Positions 50,428 through 60,450 of a stretch of 64,000 nucleotides of DNA are shown piece after piece. The position numbers and the translations under genes were made by a program. The notes beneath the pieces are model-generated. The model saw only the letters and a list, made by a program, of their open reading frames with translations, did not search any database and was not told where the DNA came from. Each line of letters starts with the position of its first letter. Position 1 is the stretch's first letter. The DNA is from RYN-230 sp963837515 (GTDB lineage Bacteria > Actinomycetota > Actinomycetes > Streptosporangiales > Streptosporangiaceae), in the NCBI GenBank assembly GCA_963837515.1, contig CAWINT010000009.1, forward strand, positions 60,897 to 124,896, read 5' to 3'.

Positions 50428-51096
50428 TCAGATCTGCAGCCGGGAGTGCACGTGGGCGTGGACGTCTTTGGCGTGCGCCAGCGCCGCGGAGATGGCGACA
50501 CGGACCCCGGCAGTCAACGTGGCCAGCGACATACTCGGTGCCCCAAGGTTGATATCCAGGACAGCCACCTCCGGAAGGTGGGGTAGATGGATCCATCCGA
50601 CACGGGGAGGGAGGTGGTGGGTCGCGACGTATCGCAGCACGCCGTACATGAGGTGGTTGCACATCAACGTGCCGGGCGCGTCGGAGATGTCGGCGGGGAT
50701 GCCGGCCTCGCGCATCGCCAAGACCATCGCGCGTACGGGGAGGGTTGACCAGTACGCCACGGGACCGGCGGGATCGGTGAGGTCGTCCTCCAGCACCCGG
50801 CCGTTGTTGTCGGCCACCCGGTAGCGGGCGGAGTCGTTGAGGTTCTGCGCAATGCGCTCGACAGTGATCATCGATCGCCCGCCGTACTCGCCCAGCATCA
50901 CGACGAGATGCGGAGCGGTCCGGTCGATAGCGTCGGCGACGACGTCGATGCAGTCGAACCATCTGCTCGGTGCGACCAGGCCGGTGACCGCGGCACCGTC
51001 GATTTGTGTGCCGTCGAGCGCTTCGGCGACGCCCTGCGCAGGGTTGACCGGTGTCGTGCCATAACGCTCGAAGCCAGATACAAGCACCTTCGTCAC
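50428..51096 (-). CDS. pcp: Pyrrolidone-carboxylate peptidase (pyroglutamyl peptidase I)
   Basis: The 222-aa cysteine peptidase removes N-terminal pyroglutamate. The catalytic Glu lies in LGEYGGRSMITVERIAQNLN, Cys in APGTLMCNHLMYG and His in GWIHLPHLPE. Core strand VLVSGFERYG follows the start. GTG 51096 (VTKVLVSG) is preceded by AGGGGGCGAAGA. Active-site residues are all present. It is convergent with the MFS fragment. Confidence 0.92.
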   Translation of the reverse strand: MTKVLVSGFERYGTTPVNPAQGVAEALDGTQIDGAAVTGLVAPSRWFDCIDVVADAIDRTAPHLVVMLGEYGGRSMITVERIAQNLNDSARYRVADNNGRVLEDDLTDPAGPVAYWSTLPVRAMVLAMREAGIPADISDAPGTLMCNHLMYGVLRYVATHHLPPRVGWIHLPHLPEVAVLDINLGAPSMSLATLTAGVRVAISAALAHAKDVHAHVHSRLQI

Positions 51097-51984
51097 TCTT
51101 CGCCCCCTGCCATCGGCTCGGCCGGGCGGTGGCGCGGACGCCCGCACATCGCAACGCGCAGACGGCAGTGTCCGGCGCATCCGCGACCGGTGCGACGGTC
51201 CTGCAGGCCTTCAGCCAAGCGGCCGTGACTCCGTTGCTTGCAGCTGGGTCGGCCACATCGCCCCAACCTAACCGGCCCAGCGCGCCACCGGCCGACCGTC
51301 CCCGGATAGCTCCCGAAAGCACCATGATCACCACAGTGAATCATTTGATCCGCCAGTGAGGAGCTTCTGGGCCGTGTCCTTTCTCCCATAGGATAGCCGG
51401 CCCTCAGCTAGAGGGACATTTTACCTTAGCTTAGAAAGAAATAACGCGTCGGCGCTTACGGGCGGTCGAGGTACTTATGCTCCAGAACATTCGTTCTCGG
51501 GGGACTGTCATCCCTCTCAGGAAGCCGATCTCAAGATCGCCCCGGACGGCGGCCCGGCGAGCGCGGTCTGCGGCTCGTCGCTTGAACAGGCCACGTCGGC
51601 GGCGACCTGTAAGGCTCGCATAAGTATTCGCTCCGGCTTGCCCGGGCACTGTCCGGTCATGCCGCGCATCGTGCCCGGTTGCCCGTCGGCGCTCCTGCCG
51701 AAAGTAGCGCGTCTCCGGACCTGCATCGGCCATCGGCCACAGTCCTGACCGGAGCCTCGTCGTGCCGTCGGGCCGCCTTCGCAACAAGCTCGCCTCGCCC
51801 GAGTTTCTGCAGACCGGTGAGTCGCTCGCACAGCGGTCAGCGGTGCTGAGCGCCGTCGTCGAGGTCGCCATACAGGCCGACATCTCCACCGCAGTGGCAT
51901 GCTCGCCAACCAGGGTGGCTCAGCGTCGCCGGCTTGAAGCGGACTCGTGCGAATGTCGGCTCTTCGCCGTGCCTGCGTTGATCC
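51097..51984. other. Long region without a supportable gene
   Basis: No ORF here has convincing protein character on either strand. An AT-rich patch (about 51415-51450) follows a small hairpin CCCTC/GAGGG and could be a promoter, but nothing recognisable lies downstream. It is probably decayed DNA. Confidence 0.45.
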
Positions 51985-52491
51985 TCACTCAGGAGCGGCG
52001 CCCATTTCTCCCGCCGGGTCGGCCTCGCTGCCGCGGTTGCCAGCCCCGGGCCGCTCGCGATGGCCAGAAGGCTCGTCATCCGTGCCGCGCGGCTTGCCAG
52101 CCAGCGTGAGCGTGATGAGCGGCTCGGCGACGACCGCAGCTGTGAGCACTATCACGCTCCAGAGAACAGCCGGGCCGGCTGGCGGGGTGGCATGTCGGCG
52201 ATACAAGACGTCGAGCGCGAGTATCTCGCCCGCTCCTGAGTAGACGATGGCCAGCACGCTGAGCCAGCTTCCGAGAAATGCACCCAGCCACTTGGCGGCA
52301 TCAGCCAAGCCAATGGCACGCGGCGGCTCGTCCGCTTGCTGCCGCAAGACAACGGCTACGCGGGCCAGAAGGGGATAGGTCCTGCCGGTGATAGCGGCGG
52401 CGAGGAACAGAACCGGGATGACTGTGGCGGCGGCGACGTAGAAATCCGCGTTGAACGGCTGCGCCGCTGCGTGGGCTGTTGCGAGGGTCAT
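51985..52491 (-). CDS. Small integral membrane protein of unknown family
   Basis: The 168-aa protein from ATG 52491 has three or four hydrophobic segments: an N-terminal one containing VAAATVIPVLFLAAAITG, then LGSWLSVLAIVYSGAGEIL, then AVLWSVIVLTAAVVAEPLIT. A hydrophilic, charged C-tail follows. The frame extends upstream to 52788 without clear coding signal. No family recognised. Confidence 0.55.
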   Translation of the reverse strand: MTLATAHAAAQPFNADFYVAAATVIPVLFLAAAITGRTYPLLARVAVVLRQQADEPPRAIGLADAAKWLGAFLGSWLSVLAIVYSGAGEILALDVLYRRHATPPAGPAVLWSVIVLTAAVVAEPLITLTLAGKPRGTDDEPSGHRERPGAGNRGSEADPAGEMGAAPE

Positions 52492-53785
52492 GAGTGCCAG
52501 GATGCCCGAGTAGGCATCGCTTGTGAGCGGCTGCACCGTCGCCGAGCATCCGCGGCAGGGACCGGACCTGGCCGCAGTCCGTATGGGGTTCGCTGACCGA
52601 CAGGACCTCAACACCTGGCTGAGCCGGTCAACAGGTCTCTTCTGCGGTGCTCTGCAGCCTGATCTTGACGTCGTGCCCACGGGCTCGGGCACGCCAGTGC
52701 GGCACAGCTCGCTGATCTGGCCGGGCTCACCGTAACAGGACGACCGCGCGCTCCGCGCCGACCATGCGGTTGCGCGCTTGGTCCGCACGCACCCGACAGG
52801 ATCACGTCAGCCACCACGCTGGCCGGTTCCGTGGGAACGCAACGGCGGAGCTTGAGCAGCCGATCCCCCCGAGCGGCCTTGGGCGTACAGGCCGTGAGCA
52901 ACGCGGCCAGCGGCGGCGGCGCGTCCAGCAGGTTGGCCCGGCCGGAAGCTGCCTGCCGCCAGGCAGGTTTGCCTGACACCAGCGGAACGCCGCGCCAACC
53001 GGGCGCAGGATCGCCGACGCGACCAGCACACGCAGATCACCCAAGTTCGGTCAGGCATTGTGGCCCAGGTCATGGCCAGCCCGCCGCGCCGAATTGGGTG
53101 GAAGTGTTCGGGTCGTCGGCGCCAACCGGAGCAACTACTGATCAAGGTCCTGGCGCCTGCGCGAGCCGACGAGCCTGCATGGTTATGCGTAAACATCGGT
53201 GGCAGCGAACGCCCGGATCTGCCGCAATGAGGTACGTCAACAACCGAGAGTCTGCAGCGGACTCAGCTACGAGGAGTGCGAGCATCCGTCAGGTCAGGAT
53301 GCTGCTTGACGATCACGAAGCCCACGCGTTAGCGCCTAGAGCCGATCGCGGAGCGTGACCGATCGTCAGTGACCGCCCGCGCGATATCCGCCGATCTGCG
53401 CAGTTTCGGTGTGCGGACTCTGATGCCGTCGGGCAGCGCATAACGGTTATTCGGTGTCGACGTTGGTGGGTGGCATGAGCTGCCCCGATTCAAAGGGCAG
53501 CCTGGTGTGGGCAGGTCGTGCGCGGGTTCACCACGATGAACCACGGGAGGCCGCGGCGTGCTGAGGCGATTCGCGGCGGCAGCCCGACGCCGGGCCGGCT
53601 TGCTCCGTGGCGGCGAACTCGCAGGCAACGTGTAGCTGTGGGAGTGGGTGGGCGATGACGCAGCGACGAGCTTCAGCTGTCGGACCGCTTCCGGCTTCAT
53701 CATGATCGCCACGTTCTGGCTGGGCGGCCCGCAGTAGGGGCGGCTCTGGCCGGTGAGGTCCGCGGGCACGCGTCACGTCCTTCTG
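52492..53785. other. 1.3-kb region with no convincing gene
   Basis: Several overlapping ORFs exist but all have the Arg/Ser/Pro-rich composition of high-GC noise. A minus-strand frame starting at 53769, 16 nt after the MFS gene, begins with plausible residues (NVAIMMKPEAVRQLKLVAAS) and then degenerates; it may be a gene remnant. Confidence 0.45.
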
Positions 53786-55147
53786 CTAGCCTCGCCCGCC
53801 TGCGATGAGCCTGGCCTCGGGGGCGTGCAACAGCCTGGTCATGGCCGCGACGCCGAGCAGTGGCCCGGGAGCAAGGACAGTAAAGGCCCAGGTCCATCCG
53901 ACGGCCTGCTGCACGACCGGTATCAGCCAGATGGTCACTACGGTCAGCGTGAAGCCCGTCGCCAGCTGCAAGGTGACCGCGGTGCCCGCGTAGCGCGGCT
54001 CGCTGGTCTCGGTCACGATGCTGGAGAACTGAGCCGAGTCGGCAACCACCCAGAAACCCCAGAACACCGCCACAGCGATCATCGGTACGACGCCGAGATG
54101 CGCGGCCGGGCCGATCAGCACGCAGCACGTGCCCGACAGCGCCATCGCCAGCCGGGTCAGCCGGGTACGGCCCCACCTGTCCCCGAGGATGCCGCCGACC
54201 CAGCAGCCAGCCGCGCCGCTGCCGATGATGGCGAACGCGGCGAACGCGGCGTCCCGTGCGGAATCCGTATCGCCATGAAAGGTGAAGGCCGCATGGCTGA
54301 AGGCAAAGATCCAGGCCCACATGGCATACAGCTCCCACTGGTGCCCGAAGTAGCCAAGGACCGCGAGGCGGACCGCACGGTTGCGCATCACCGAGGCTGC
54401 CTGCCGGGGATCAAAGATCGCCTTCGGGAACGGGAATGGCCCATCGGACGCCAGATACCGGGCCGTCAGCCCGCCCAGGACCGTCAGCACCGACGTCGCG
54501 ACGATGACGGTACGCCAGTCCGCACCTCCAATCCCGTTGAGGAACTGTGGTGCTGCCGAGCCCAGGGTCAGCGCCCCCACCATGATGCCCAATGCGGTGC
54601 CGCGGCCGGCCCGGAACCACGTGGACATCGCCTTGAGCCCCGGCGGATACACCCCAGCCAGGAACGCCCCGGTGAGGACCCGCAAGCCGACGGCCGGGCC
54701 GGCCGAGTGCACCCCGGCCAGCAGCACGTTGGCGGCTGCGGCGCCCAGCGCGCCCAGCAGCATGAGCGTGCGGGCTGGAAAGATGTCGGCCAGATTGAAG
54801 AACGCGGACACCAGGGCGCCGGCGACGAACCCGACCTGGACGGCAATCGTCAGGAAGCTTGCCTGGAGCATCGTCAGCGCCCAGGCAGTACGCAGCTGCG
54901 GCAAGACCGCTGTCGCGGAGAACCAGGTGGTCATCGCGAGCAGCATCGCCGAGGCGAGCAGCAGGAGCGCATGCCTGCTGCCCGGCACCGGCCCCGGCCA
55001 AGCGGCCAGCCAGCCCGATCGCAGCCCGCCGCCGCCCGGCACCCTGACGGGATGCTCCTGGCCGGCGGACCTCACACCACCACTGATACCCCCATCAGAT
55101 ACAGCACCGGCCCGGCGTAACGGGCGCCAGATCGAAACGCCAAGCAC
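53786..55147 (-). CDS. MFS transporter
   Basis: The 453-aa protein has about 12 membrane segments with the major-facilitator loop GGILGDRWGRTRL and a TWFSATAVLP first helix. A long hydrophilic N-terminus (about 55 residues) may not be translated; GTG 55102 is an alternative start. Substrate unknown. It is intact, in contrast to much of the surrounding DNA. Confidence 0.85.
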   Translation of the reverse strand: MLGVSIWRPLRRAGAVSDGGISGGVRSAGQEHPVRVPGGGGLRSGWLAAWPGPVPGSRHALLLLASAMLLAMTTWFSATAVLPQLRTAWALTMLQASFLTIAVQVGFVAGALVSAFFNLADIFPARTLMLLGALGAAAANVLLAGVHSAGPAVGLRVLTGAFLAGVYPPGLKAMSTWFRAGRGTALGIMVGALTLGSAAPQFLNGIGGADWRTVIVATSVLTVLGGLTARYLASDGPFPFPKAIFDPRQAASVMRNRAVRLAVLGYFGHQWELYAMWAWIFAFSHAAFTFHGDTDSARDAAFAAFAIIGSGAAGCWVGGILGDRWGRTRLTRLAMALSGTCCVLIGPAAHLGVVPMIAVAVFWGFWVVADSAQFSSIVTETSEPRYAGTAVTLQLATGFTLTVVTIWLIPVVQQAVGWTWAFTVLAPGPLLGVAAMTRLLHAPEARLIAGGRG

Positions 55148-55581
55148 GCACCCCCGCGATCACCCATGCCCACCCTTGCCAACAAACCCTTCGATGGCTA
55201 TCCAGGCTGGCTACATCGCCTCGTGGCAGCCATCCCCCGGCCAGCATCACGGGACCGCCGGAGGTAGTCACGCCAAAACCATCGATACAACACCCGCTCC
55301 CCCTGGAACTCCTGCCCCATACGGAGACTCTCAGACGAACCTCTTTGATCGCGACCGCCTGCCCACCCACCGATGCGCCCAGAACCGGACGGCCTGCGCC
55401 CGGCAACCTGCGCCGCGACCCTCACACGGGCCACGCGGAATCGGCGATCCGCTGCCGCGCGGGCTGATGACCGGATCACGCTCCGCGACCTGCGCTGGTC
55501 CGCGGTCGGTGCACAAGATCGGCCATTATGATCGGCTGCTCCGCCCATCAAATGACCGCTTCAAACGCGTCCCGAAGTGGG
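55148..55581. other. Intergenic region, nothing supported
   Basis: No promoter, repeat or coding signal strong enough to report was found between the MFS gene and the next small gene. Confidence 0.45.
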
Positions 55582-56070
55582 TTATGGCGCTGGGTGGTCC
55601 TGTTGCTTGGCCAGGTCCTGGCATGCCTGGCGCACTGGGACGCCTGCCCGGTTGGCGGCCGCGCGTATGTAGGCGACCGTTGCGAACAGGGCGTACTGCC
55701 AGAAGTCGTCGGTCTGCCACCAGGCGACCTCATCGAGCAGGTCCGGATCGGTCCCGCCGCGCAGCGCGGCCGCTACGAGGACCGCGTACTGGAGCTTCTG
55801 GTTTTGCCGGCCGCGGAATGTGCATTCGGGCAGGAACCGCTCCCGGATCCCCTCCAGGGTCAGCGGGTCAGCGCGGTTGGCGCCGCACCAGTCCAGCGCG
55901 TCGGCGGCGAGGCGGAGCAGGACCTCGCCGGGGAAGGTGTTGTCGCGCGGATGCAGCGGCGCAAGCTCGCTCAGCAGCTCGAAGGTGTCTGCATCGCGTG
56001 CCAGCCCGTCGAGCAGGATTTGGCGGGCAGTGGCCGCGTCCTCGGGGGTGGGCCGTTTCCTGGCAGCCAT
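55582..56070 (-). CDS. Soluble helical protein of unknown function
   Basis: The 162-aa protein from ATG 56070 begins MAARKRPTPEDAATARQILL and contains LLSELAPLHPRDNTFPGEVL, CTFRGRQNQKLQYAVLVAAAL and YIRAAANRAGVPVRQACQDL. It looks like an intact, mostly helical actinobacterial protein, but I cannot assign a family. It is 36 nt from a decayed methyltransferase gene on the same strand. Confidence 0.65.
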   Translation of the reverse strand: MAARKRPTPEDAATARQILLDGLARDADTFELLSELAPLHPRDNTFPGEVLLRLAADALDWCGANRADPLTLEGIRERFLPECTFRGRQNQKLQYAVLVAAALRGGTDPDLLDEVAWWQTDDFWQYALFATVAYIRAAANRAGVPVRQACQDLAKQQDHPAP

Positions 56071-56106
56071 ACTCCGACGGTAGGGCAGGACCACCGCTCG
56101 GGGTGG

Positions 56107-56800
56107 TCAGCAGAAGTTGGCGAGGTAGTCGAATGGCCGGGTGTCGGGGCTAGTGCCGGTGCGGAGCACGGCCCAGTGGTGGCGATGGTCGGCGCTGCTG
56201 GTCTCCTCGACACCCCAGCCGAGGTTGGCGGTGAAGAACGAGGCGGCGCGTGCGACGCCGGGCAGCTGGTAGTCGTCGAGGGACACGATCCCGCCCGCAC
56301 GCAGCAGCCGCCCCAAGTAGTACGGTCCACGAACACGGCGTCGAATCGGTGGTTGCCGTCCACGATAGCCATGTCGAACTGGCCCTGGGCAAGCAACCGG
56401 GGCAGCACGATCTGCGACTCCTCGGGATGGAACTCCACCAGCCCGGCCACTCCGGCCTCGCCCAGGCCCTGCAGGCCCAGGGCAGCGAACCTGGTGTCCT
56501 GGTGCGGGTCGATGACGACATGACGCGTGCCCGGCCCGCCGATCGTGAGCAGGGCCCTCGCAGGCAAACAGCGCCGAGATCCCACAGCCCAGCCCGACCT
56601 CGACAGTGCGGGCTGCGTGTTCGCGGATCACCCAGGAACGGATCGCCGCGCCTTCGCCGGCCCGACCGCAACCGGGAACGCAGGGTGGACGCTGCCGTCG
56701 GTGCGTGCTGTTGCCGTGCCGTCGCGGATCAGCCGGTCGAGCACCGCGCGGAGCCGGGCAAGGGCGATCTCCCTGTCCGCTGGCTTTCCGGCGCCATGCC
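56107..56800 (-). pseudogene. Class I SAM-dependent methyltransferase, several frameshifts
   Basis: Pieces in different minus-strand frames line up as one protein. In order they are LARLRAVLDRLIRDGTATAR, then AAIRSWVIREHAARTVEVG with GCGISALF (motif I), then RHVVIDPHQDTRFAALG and MAIVDGNHRFDAVFVD, then LGRLLRAGGIVSLDDYQLP and the C-terminus FDYLANFC. At least three one-base shifts separate them (near 56665, 56560 and 56310). The family resembles Methyltransf_24. It is non-functional as read. Confidence 0.75.
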
Positions 56801-56998
56801 CTCAGCCTGGCACCTCCCGCCCGGCACGACGGCGCATGCAAACAGCGGCGCCCTCAGCCAGGCGCAACACTCCCGTGCGTCACGCCCAGTCAGACACCGA
56901 GCGGCCTCTTCAGATGCCGGATCCGATCTGGGCGGGTTGGCGGCGGCTGCGGGAATCCGGCTGGCTACCCAGCCCGAAAGATCGTTATGGGCCCACAG

Positions 56999-57184
56999 TC
57001 AATGCGGCCTGAGTGCTTGCGGTAGCGGCCAGTCGTCGGGCAGTTCGCTCAGCCGCTGAGCGTAGTCGCCACGATCGAACTGCCCCGTGCCCGGTCATGC
57101 CCCGATAAAGGCCGTCGCTTACCACGGCTGCGATCACGTGCATGACGTTGTGCCAGTCGTGGCCCAGCCCGCTGAGGCGCTGAA
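56999..57184 (-). pseudogene. C-terminal remnant of a small protein, frameshifted
   Basis: GHDWHNVMHVIAAVVSDGLY leads to a GGGG run (57083-57086). Dropping one G gives FDRGDYAQRLSELPDDWPLP to the stop at 56999. No start codon is visible before the IS4 insertion, so the N-terminus is missing. A similar HDWHLVARYN piece is readable on the minus strand near 60265. Confidence 0.4.
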
Positions 57185-57194
57185 CCGGGCCCCC

Positions 57195-59221
57195 CAATGC
57201 CACGGGCTTTCGGGGTTTGGGCCCTGATGGGCGGTTCTCTTTTCCGATGACGTTCTGTAGTTGCCGGTGAGAGGGCATGACTGTGGTCGGCATGCCGCGC
57301 CGGTGGCGGGCCGGTTCCACGGCCCGGCCGGGATGATTTATGGTGGCTTGACGGGTTTCCGCAGTGCGGTTTCTGATGTTTTCCCTGGTCAGGCCGGATT
57401 GTTGGCCATGATGATGACGGCCGGGGCGATGCGGGTGACCGTGTCCTCCCGGCTGGCGTGGCCGGAGGTGCTGGGGGACTTGGACTTGCGCTTGCGGTGC
57501 CGGTTCCTGTCGGTGATGGTCCTGTATTCCGCGATCTTGCCGGTCAGCGTCGTGTGTGCGGCCGTCCCGGTCCGGATCGCGGCGAGGATGAGGCGGCGGG
57601 CGCGGGCCAGGGACAGGTCGCGGTAGCGGACGGGCTGCCCGGCCCGGCGTCCTTTCCGGGCGGGGGCCGCGGCCAGGGCGGCGTCGCGGGTGACGCCGCG
57701 GGTCATCTCCGCCGAGACGGCCCAGGCGGCGATCTCCTGCGCGATCAGGAGAGGGCTGCCGGAGCGGAGCATCGCCCCGGTGCCTGGCCCGGCGCCGTGC
57801 AGCGGGGCCTTGGCCTCCCGGAGCGCGGTCTCGGACCCGTCCCACCGCCATTCATAGAGCGCGGCAAGCTCGGGACCGGGGTGATCCTCCCAGCCCAGGA
57901 GGCTGGTGATCAGGCAGAACATCTCCTTCACCTCCTGGCCCTCGATCTCGGCGAAGTACTCGATGACGCGGACGGTCAGGGTGACGCCGTCGCCGGAGAC
58001 CTCGGCCAGGTACGAGTGATCCGGATAGATCTCCGAGACCCTCTTCAGCGTGATGTCGGACTTGAGCCGGACGGCCCAGTGCGTGAGCTCCGCGAGGGCC
58101 TTCAGGCGGGGAACGCCGTGCCAGAGCCGGTCCAGCAGCCAGACCTGGCCTTTCGTGAAGACGTGCGGGTGCTCCCTCATCGCCATGTCCAGGAGCCGCT
58201 GCTCGGAGGCGGTCTTGTCCGTCCCGGCCGCTCCCCATGGCATCGCGAGCAGGGATCTCGTGAAGACGCTGTTCAGGGGGAACAGGCGCACGCACGGCCA
58301 TGCCGCCGAGCCGTCCGCGGTGCCGACCGACCCGAACGCGGCCCGGTTACCCGGCGTGTCAGGGACCCGCAGCAGCGACCCGTCGCCCGAGTGCACGGTC
58401 AGCGGCTCGTCCTTCCCGATGGTGAGGGACCAGTCGTCCCGTTCCGCGTGCCCGCGGGCGGCCGCGGCCAGCACCGTGTCCTGCAGTTCGGCCAGCGGGG
58501 CGGGGCCCAGCCCCTTGCGCCAGTCCAGGCAGGCCCGCTCCGACGCGGGATGCCACCGCCTGGACCACGGGAGCAGGGCCAGGTCCCCGGCCAGCGCGAT
58601 GATGACGTCGCTGAGCTGCCCCTCCGGCATCAGGGTCCAGAGCACGATCGCCCGGATCATGAAAGCCGCCGACAGCAGCCGCCGGTATCGTCCCTTGACG
58701 TACCTGCTGTCCAGGACCGCGCGGTCCGCGATGCCATCGATCACTCCCGCCCCGGCCTGGGCGTCCAGCCACTCCTCCAGCGGGCCGAGCGTCGCATGGT
58801 CGTACGGGCGGCCCTCCGCCCGGACCTGCCCGTCCCTCGTCACCACGGCCTCTGTGACCGCCACGACCTTCAGGAACACCGTGGTGCCGCCCGTGCGGAT
58901 CTTCTCCGTCCCCCCGACGACCAGCGCCGACCTGTCCGAGTCCCCCAAGCCGCGGCCGTTCCTCAGCGGCGGCGCGACCAGTTCCGCGGGCACCGCGATG
59001 ATCATCCCGGCCGAAACGGGCACGGCAGCATCCGGGACAGGGTAAGAAGGCACGAGAGGCTCCGGCTGGGGAAGTGGGACGTGGTAATCACACTTCTTAT
59101 CCGGGGCCTCACCCGTCCTGCAGGAAACCTGAACAACAAGCCCGCAGCCAGGAACGATCACACAGCGCAACCATAAGCAAGGCCGGTCTTCAACCGTTTC
59201 GCTCGAAAGCCGCTGGCATTG
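57195..59221 (-). mobile_element. IS4-family insertion sequence with 10-bp target duplication
   Basis: CAATGCCA...TGGCATTG ends, with imperfect inverted similarity for about 18 bp, bound a 2027-bp element. The 10-mer CCGGGCCCCC occurs directly outside both ends (57185-57194 and 59222-59231), a perfect target duplication of the length expected for IS4. The element landed 6 bp beyond the lipoprotein stop codon and looks recent. Confidence 0.85.
57389..59170 (-). CDS. IS4-family transposase
   Basis: The 593-aa frame has an IS4 N-terminal domain (LEEWLDAQAGAGVIDGIADR onward) and a DDE_Tnp_1 core: the region around VPDTPGNRAAFG, Asp in WLLDRLWHGVP, and the YEWRWDGSETALREAK signature with the catalytic Glu. 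The true start is probably inside the frame, since the first ~50 codons look non-coding (Met at 59008 is an option). Confidence 0.88.
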   Translation of the reverse strand: MRCVIVPGCGLVVQVSCRTGEAPDKKCDYHVPLPQPEPLVPSYPVPDAAVPVSAGMIIAVPAELVAPPLRNGRGLGDSDRSALVVGGTEKIRTGGTTVFLKVVAVTEAVVTRDGQVRAEGRPYDHATLGPLEEWLDAQAGAGVIDGIADRAVLDSRYVKGRYRRLLSAAFMIRAIVLWTLMPEGQLSDVIIALAGDLALLPWSRRWHPASERACLDWRKGLGPAPLAELQDTVLAAAARGHAERDDWSLTIGKDEPLTVHSGDGSLLRVPDTPGNRAAFGSVGTADGSAAWPCVRLFPLNSVFTRSLLAMPWGAAGTDKTASEQRLLDMAMREHPHVFTKGQVWLLDRLWHGVPRLKALAELTHWAVRLKSDITLKRVSEIYPDHSYLAEVSGDGVTLTVRVIEYFAEIEGQEVKEMFCLITSLLGWEDHPGPELAALYEWRWDGSETALREAKAPLHGAGPGTGAMLRSGSPLLIAQEIAAWAVSAEMTRGVTRDAALAAAPARKGRRAGQPVRYRDLSLARARRLILAAIRTGTAAHTTLTGKIAEYRTITDRNRHRKRKSKSPSTSGHASREDTVTRIAPAVIIMANNPA

Positions 59222-59237
59222 CCGGGCCCCCTGCCGG

Positions 59238-59784
59238 TTACCGGAACTGGGCCCGGATCTCGGCCGCCTTCGCCTCGGCCTCGCTCATGAGGTTGCTGCC
59301 GTTTCCCTCGGCCGCGAACCCCGCATGCGTCGGCCCGTCGCTGGATCCGCTCCTCACGGGTACCGGCGATAACCGCACCGGCGGCATCACCGACGTTTGC
59401 CTCCCTTGCGAAGCACCGTGCCCCCTTGGCGTAGGTATCGCACGCCTTTTTGACCAGTTCGTAGACAGGCTGAAGACGAGGGCTGGGGGCGGCGATCCGG
59501 TTTAGCTCGCGCCTGCAAGATCGGAGGGAATCCCCGAGTTCGATCATCTTCGCCCTAGTCATGTTGATACTGCTCGCCATGAACGGCTTGTCGATCTTCT
59601 TGTGCAGTTCCGTGATCGCCTGGATCCAGGCCAGGTCCGCCGCCGTCAGCGCCGCTGCACTTGAGGATGGGCTACGCGACGGCGTGTGCGATGTGGTATT
59701 GGTCCCACCGCACCCGGTGGCAAGCACCGCGATGACCACCGCGATGACCAGGCCCGCGGCACAGGAACTGGTAATGGCTGACAT
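59238..59784 (-). pseudogene. Secreted lipoprotein, one-base frameshift
   Basis: ATG 59784 (GGAGG upstream) starts a lipoprotein signal peptide ending in the lipobox-like VLATGCGG. A helical domain follows (LTAADLAWIQAITELHKKID, RAKMIELGDSLRSCRRELN). Near 59319-59322 an extra base in a GGGG run breaks the frame. Reading with three Gs gives DACGFAAEGNGSNLMSEAEA to a TAA at 59238. The rest is intact, so this may be a sequencing error. Confidence 0.7.
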
Positions 59785-60450
59785 TGCGGACCTCCAGCTA
59801 TGGACGCGGCCAGGTCCACGTGCCACGTGCCGCGCGGCCTGACGCAATGGACATTCTGGCGCGAGGCCAGTCGAAGCAAGCGGGCCGCGACTGCCACGGC
59901 CTTCTCAAACAGTCCTGCCCGAAAGACCTGACAATCCCCGTCCGCGGCTATCCTGCCTCAGCCGAACGCTATGGATCCCCACAAGGGCCGGGAAGGGACA
60001 TTCGGGCCAGAAGCCGAGGCTATTTGTCACATGAGCCGGTTCGTCACGGCCGCGGCTGCCAGGACGCCGCGGGAGAGCGCCCCGCCGCGGGAGAGCGCCC
60101 CGCCGCGGGAGGGCGCCCCTGAGCGGCCGGGCCACCAGATTGGTGATCCCTTCCCCGGATGCCGGCCGGGCGGGGCGCCGGATGGATCTTGGTATGGGGA
60201 TAGGCATCCATAAACGCCCGTGACGACCAACCTGGACGTGAGCGCGTTGTATCTGGCCACGAGGTGCCAGTCGTGGGGTGAGAGGCTGACCTGACGCCTT
60301 GGCTTCGTAAGGTGCCGCGGGATCGGCCAGGCGGGACCTTCGGCCTTGCCCGATGGGCGAACGGCCCTGGCGCCCTGCCGTGGCCGCGCGATGGTGGATA
60401 TGAGGGCGGCTTGGCCGCCTGTAAACTCCACCATTCTTGGGGCGGATGCC
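59785..60450. other. Non-coding stretch with tandem repeat and relics
   Basis: No intact gene is supported. It holds three 18-bp repeats (60066-60119) and a short minus-strand relic reading HDWHLVARYN (about 60235-60275). Confidence 0.45.
60066..60119. repeat. Three tandem 18-bp GCCGCGGGAGAGCGCCCC repeats
   Basis: Units 1 and 2 are identical and unit 3 differs by one base. They lie in non-coding DNA. Confidence 0.8.

Noticed and set aside
52831..53358. 175-aa plus-strand ORF in the decay zone
   Set aside because: Composition is that of random high-GC DNA and no conserved segment is visible.
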